Part shown: in pieces, positions 60,670 through 64,000 of the stretch
Layout: each line of letters begins with the position of its first letter
Numbering within the stretch: the first letter of the stretch is position 1
From: Amycolatopsis sulphurea
GTDB lineage: Bacteria; Actinomycetota; Actinomycetes; Mycobacteriales; Pseudonocardiaceae
Assembly: GCF_002564045.1 (NCBI RefSeq)
Contig: NZ_PDJK01000002.1
Span: 3,968,001 to 4,032,000, forward strand
Length of the DNA: 64,000 nucleotides
Direction: 5' to 3'
Made by a program: the position numbers and the translations under genes
The notes under the pieces: model-generated
Databases searched by the model: none
Told to the model about the DNA's origin: nothing
What the model saw: only the letters and a program-made list of their open reading frames with translations

Positions 60670-62163
60670 GGGTCTTCGAGCTTGATCGGGGAGAGGTGTC
60701 GGCCTGCTTGATGGACTGTCGCCGTGTGTGATCGTTGTGGTGGTGGTCTGCCCTGGGTGGAGAAGACCCGCGGTCCTTGTGGATCATGTCAAGGCAATCT
60801 GATCCTCAAGAACACGCGGGCATGCTCAACGATACAGACGCGACAGTGTTGTTCGATCTCGACGGGGTGGCGGTAGCACGTGTCTACCGGGACAGCGACG
60901 GCATCCGGGTGGTGCAGGTGGTCACCGCTGATCAGGCTGCCCGTGTCTGTCCTGGCTGTGGGACAAGGGCCACTCGGGTCAAGGGGCTGGTCACGACCCG
61001 CCCGCGCGATCTGGAGCACGGTGGTGGACCGGTTCGCCTCCAGTGGCGCAAACGCCGGTGGGTCTGCGGCGCGACCAGCTGTCACCGAGGCTCATTCACC
61101 GAGCAGATCCCGCAGCTCGCTGCCGGAATGCGCACCACAGGCCGGTTGCGGCGGGCGGCGGGCGTCGCGGTGGTCGATGGCGGGCGCACCCTCACCCAGG
61201 CCGGCCGCGATCTTGGGCTGTCCTGGCCGACCGTGCACCGGGAGTTCACCGCCTACGCCCGCCAGGTGCTGCCCGGCACACCAGCGCCCACCGACGTGCT
61301 CGGGGTGGACGAGGTCCGTCGTGGCAAGCCCGTGTGGGAGCAGGATGAACAGACCGGAAAGTGGCGTCTGGCAACGGATCGCTGGCATGTCGGCTTCGTG
61401 GATGTCACTGGCAGGCAAGGGTTGTTCGGACAGGTTGAGGGGCGGGCCACGACCGTCGTCGTGGACTGGATCACCGCTCACGACAGCGACTGGCAGGCAT
61501 CTATCCGGTACGTGGCCATCGATATGTGTGCGGTCTTTCGGGCCGCCGTACGCCGCGCACTGCCGCACGCCCAGGTGGTGGTGGGTTTCCACGTCGTCCA
61601 GTTGGCCAACCGCAGGCTGGCCGAGCTGCGGCGTCGCTGCACCTGGGCGCAACGACGGCGGCGTGGCCGGCGCGGCGACCCGGAGTGGGCGGTACGCGGC
61701 CTATTACGCCGCAACGCCGAAGACCTCACCGCAGAACAACGAGACACCCTGACCCGCACGCTTACCGAGATAGGCACCTACGGACGCTGGATCCTGACAG
61801 GCTGGCACGCCAAGGAAAAACTCCGAACCCTGCTACGACTGACCGCTAAACACGCCCACACCGGCCCGGACCGCCACGCGATCTCCAACGCCCGATACCA
61901 GTTCATGACCCACTGCCTGGACTCCCGCCAGCCCGAACTGATCAGCCTCGCCCAGACCATCGACGACTGGTGGGACGGCATCGAGGCCTACATCCTCACC
62001 GGCATCACCAACGCCGCCAGCGAAGGCAACAACCGGTTGATCAAGCTGGAAGCCCGTAACGCGTTCGGTTTCCGCAACCCAGCCAACCAACGCCTGCGCT
62101 CACGCTGCGCAACCACCCGACAAGCCCGACGAGACAGACTCCCCGATCAACTTTGAAGACCCC
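60670..62163 (+). mobile_element. ISL3-type insertion sequence (1494 bp)
   Basis: Ends GGGTCTTCGAGCTTGATCGG and the complement form GGGTCTTCAAAGTTGATCGG are inverted repeats with few mismatches. A 7-bp direct repeat GGTAAGT flanks it (60663-60669 and 62164-62170); ISL3 elements usually duplicate 8 bp. The transposase family and end sequence agree on ISL3. Confidence 0.88.
60822..62156 (+). CDS. ISL3-family transposase
   Basis: About 444 aa from ATG 60822 (ATG 60786 also in frame). N-terminal zinc-finger cysteines (CPGCG then CGATSCHRGSF), an HTH (TLTQAGRDLGLSWPTVHREF) and the DDE_Tnp_ISL3 core (VLGVDEVRRGK; YVAIDMCAVFRAAV; ITNAASEGNNRLIKLEAR with the catalytic Glu). The reading frame is intact, so the element may be active. 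Confidence 0.9.
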   Translation: MLNDTDATVLFDLDGVAVARVYRDSDGIRVVQVVTADQAARVCPGCGTRATRVKGLVTTRPRDLEHGGGPVRLQWRKRRWVCGATSCHRGSFTEQIPQLAAGMRTTGRLRRAAGVAVVDGGRTLTQAGRDLGLSWPTVHREFTAYARQVLPGTPAPTDVLGVDEVRRGKPVWEQDEQTGKWRLATDRWHVGFVDVTGRQGLFGQVEGRATTVVVDWITAHDSDWQASIRYVAIDMCAVFRAAVRRALPHAQVVVGFHVVQLANRRLAELRRRCTWAQRRRRGRRGDPEWAVRGLLRRNAEDLTAEQRDTLTRTLTEIGTYGRWILTGWHAKEKLRTLLRLTAKHAHTGPDRHAISNARYQFMTHCLDSRQPELISLAQTIDDWWDGIEAYILTGITNAASEGNNRLIKLEARNAFGFRNPANQRLRSRCATTRQARRDRLPDQL

Positions 62164-63162
62164 GGTAAGTCCAGTGGTATGATACATGTTAGGCGGTCCG
62201 TTTTTGTGAGTACTGAGTGTGGAAACCCAATTCTCTCAATAAACGGGCCGCCGTTCATGTTGACACGCCGGAAACGGCAATCTCAGGTGCCGTGAATAAG
62301 CCTCCGGGTACCGACATGGCCCAGATGCCGACGGTGCCCCATGTACCAACAGAATCCGGAGGCCCGCAGAATCCAGGTACCGACAGAATCCGGGTAACGA
62401 CGGGACCCGGGTAACGACGGGACCCGGGTGCCGACCGGGCTCATGTGCCGACAGAATCGGGATGCCCGCGGAATCCCGGTGCGGATAGGCCCCAGATGCC
62501 GGCCGGGCCTCGGTGCCCTCCGGATGCCAGCGCCCTCAGAACCTCAGCCCTCAGCCCTCAGAACCTCAGCGCATTCAGAGCCTCAGTGCATTCAGGATGC
62601 CTAGCGCGCTCAGGATGCCCAGAGCCCTCACGGCACCGGAGTACCCAGAACCCCTGGCGTCCATGGAACCCCGGCGCCTCAGCGCCCCCGACGCGCGGAA
62701 TCCCCGGCGCTCTCAGAACCCGGTGCCTTCGGGACACTGGCGCCCCGCCCGCACGTAGAACCCCGCGCTTAAAGAACCCCGGCGTTGTCAGGACACCAAA
62801 CGTCCCAGGACCCATCGCCTACGGAAACCGATGTCCTGAGGAAACCAGCGCGCACGAAAGCCTCGGCGCCCACCGAACTCCGGCGCCTACGAAACTCCGG
62901 TGCCCACCGAACCCCGGTGTCCACCGGACGTCAGCGTCCTCAGGGCACCCCCGGCGTTTGCAGGACACCAGAGCCCCGAGGACACCGGAGCGCCAAGCAC
63001 CTCGGTGCCCCCGGAACCCGGCGGCCTTGGAACCCGACGGCCCTCAGGACCGGTCAGCCCGGAGAACCACATCAGCCCTCAGGACTAGCCGGCCCCGAGA
63101 ACTGCCGACCCTCAGGGCTGGCTGGTTCTCAGAACCCGACGACCCTCAGAAGCCGACGACCC

Positions 63163-64000
63163 TCAGAAGCCGACGATTCGCGGCGGCCGTGGACCATCCG
63201 TATCCGCCCTGGACTGTTCGGACGGCGGTATCGCGGCGCAATGCAGGCTCTGCTCGGGCCGGACGCCGGTCAGCAAGAAGGTGTCGGCGGTGTCGGTGAC
63301 GCACTTGCTGTTCTTGAAGTAGGCGGCATGCCCCCAGCCGTCGTAGCTGACCAGTGGTGCGCCCGCCTGCTGCGCGGCGCGGACGGCCCAGGCGTAGGGC
63401 GTGACCGGGTCGTACCGGCTGTTCAGCATCAGCATCGGCACCCCGGGGCGGATCGACAGCGGGTGCTGCGGGTTGCGCACCGGGCCTGGCCAGCCCGCGC
63501 AGCCGGTCACCGAGGTCCAGCCGAGCTGGGACAGGCGCACGTCCGGCGAGACCACCGACAACGCCCGCTGGTAGGACTGCAGTTGCGGGAAGCTGGTGAC
63601 CGGCAGCCGCCAGTCCGAGCAGAACACGCTGCCGAACACGCTGGGCACGCTGACCTCCGTGGTCCCGAACCCGGCGGCGGGCGGCTTCCCGTCCCGTAGC
63701 GAGACCAGGTCCTTGGCCAGCTTGTCCCAGGTCGGCCCGTAGAAGTTCCGGGAGACCATACCGGCCAGCGCGAGCGGATCGAGCCGGTCGTCCGGGGTGC
63801 CGAGGGTGCCCTGCTCGGCCCGGGAGTAGAGCTGCGTCATCAGCGCGGACAGGTCCTTGCCGTGCAGCGCGCACGAGGTGTTCCGGTCGCACCATTGGCG
63901 GAACTGGTCGAACAGCTCCTGCACGGCCCTGGTCTCGCTGTGCAGGAACTCCCAGGTGGTCCCGACGGAGTGGTCCATATTGCTGTCCAGCACGAGCGCC
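63163..64000 (-). CDS. TAP-like alpha/beta hydrolase (tripeptidyl aminopeptidase family), 5' part beyond the window
   Basis: The C-terminal 279 codons of a secreted S33-type peptidase or hydrolase. LVLDSNMDHSVGTTWEFLHS and YGPTWDKLAKDL belong to the cap; the TAP C-terminal domain has PMLMLNSRYDPVTPYAWAV with the catalytic Asp and YDGWGHAAYFKNSKCV with the catalytic His and paired cysteines. The nucleophile Ser lies outside the window. The last codons (RIVGF and stop) fall inside the 17-nt repeat array, so the C-terminus may have been altered by it. Confidence 0.88.
   Translation of the reverse strand, partial: ALVLDSNMDHSVGTTWEFLHSETRAVQELFDQFRQWCDRNTSCALHGKDLSALMTQLYSRAEQGTLGTPDDRLDPLALAGMVSRNFYGPTWDKLAKDLVSLRDGKPPAAGFGTTEVSVPSVFGSVFCSDWRLPVTSFPQLQSYQRALSVVSPDVRLSQLGWTSVTGCAGWPGPVRNPQHPLSIRPGVPMLMLNSRYDPVTPYAWAVRAAQQAGAPLVSYDGWGHAAYFKNSKCVTDTADTFLLTGVRPEQSLHCAAIPPSEQSRADTDGPRPPRIVGF

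Larger units (their letters stand above)
59925..62304 (-). mobile_element. IS5-type insertion sequence copy 2, carrying a nested ISL3-type element
   Basis: The same 879-bp element as at 14905-15783, in two parts (59925-60669 and 62171-62304), with a 3-bp target duplication CGG (59922-59924 and 62305-62307). One base (60186) differs from copy 1. It was inserted into the 17-nt array and later interrupted itself. Confidence 0.9.
59741..63178. repeat. Degenerate array of roughly 60 units of about 17 nt, split by IS copy 2
   Basis: Left part 59741-59924 and right part 62305-63178. Left units read GAATCCAGGTGCTCGCA, GAATCCGAGTGTCGACC, GGATCCAGGTGCCCTCA, GAATCCAAATGTTGACA; right units read GAATCCAGGTACCGACA, GAACCTCAGCGCATTCA, GAACCCGACGACCCTCA. 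The consensus is near GAAYCCNGGYGCCCNCA. Lengths of 16-19 nt are common with 17 most frequent. The period is not a multiple of three and no conserved frame survives, so it is non-coding. The right edge runs into the end of the hydrolase gene. Confidence 0.85.

Noticed and set aside
14905..62304. Composite transposon bounded by the two IS5-type copies
   Set aside because: Each copy has its own 3-bp target duplication (ATG and CGG), so they inserted independently, and core genes lie between them.
59741..63178. CRISPR array
   Set aside because: There are no identical repeats, no spacers of constant size and no cas genes; units are short and degenerate.
62445..63299. 284-codon frame across the 17-nt array, apparently a Pro/Arg/Thr-rich protein
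   Set aside because: The array period is not a multiple of three and units vary in length, so no frame is conserved; the frame also runs into the opposing hydrolase gene.

Overview
The window reads as chromosomal DNA of a high-GC actinomycete, most likely Pseudonocardiaceae and plausibly Amycolatopsis. The reasons are GTG starts at many genes, Lsr2, a DUF3618 protein, an LCP cell-wall ligase, PrxQ/Bcp, EfeO-EfeB, and a gene order at 1-11.4 kb that matches the Mycobacterium tuberculosis block dinG-pncB-clpS-(DUF2017)-(P1 peptidase)-mec-cysO-cysM-rhomboid-murI-(MBL phosphodiesterase)-rph-rdgB. The species assignment is inference; no rRNA is present.

Layout. 1-11.4 kb is the conserved core: DinG helicase (cut by the window edge), BioY, a secreted protein, the NAD-salvage pair PncA/PncB, then a long co-directional series around ClpS, the CysO/Mec/CysM cysteine route, MurI, RNase PH and RdgB. 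11.5-16.6 kb has Bcp, a lipoprotein, an ArsR-SRPBCC fusion with its own operator, a RibD-like reductase, and a second IF-1 gene whose ribosome-binding site was cut off by an IS5-type element. 17-28 kb has a short-armed tRNA with a UAG anticodon, TetR and XRE regulators, an LCP protein, a phospholipase A2/multi-membrane fusion, a GGDEF enzyme, three tandem six-codon ORFs and an MFS transporter. 28-46 kb is mostly lipid and small-molecule metabolism (SDRs, two acyl-CoA ligases, kynureninase, a FolP2-like protein with a RibD-like partner) plus cell-wall enzymes. 46-51 kb carries a wrecked RraA-family gene and an efeO-efeB-phosphoesterase operon. 51.8-55 kb has Lsr2 followed by decayed methyltransferase, UbiA and FAD-monooxygenase genes, which look like the remains of a prenylated aromatic biosynthetic cluster. 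55-59.6 kb has an MBL protein, an SRPBCC protein, a short Rho paralogue and a YbjN-like protein. 59.7-63.2 kb is a degenerate array of about 60 units of roughly 17 nt, split by a second copy of the IS5-type element that itself contains an ISL3-type element. A TAP-like hydrolase runs off the right end.

Three repeat systems run through the window. (1) A palindrome built on GTGAAGGGGCCCTTCAC lies mostly at gene 3' ends, alone or as tandem pairs. (2) A 120-275 bp element with inverted ends resembling AGGGTNYCGGCAAAGTYGGT contains that palindrome; one copy splits the RraA gene and another abuts a truncated HAD gene. (3) The 17-nt array. Together with the fresh IS insertions, these suggest that the right half of the window is an actively rearranging accessory zone next to a stable core.
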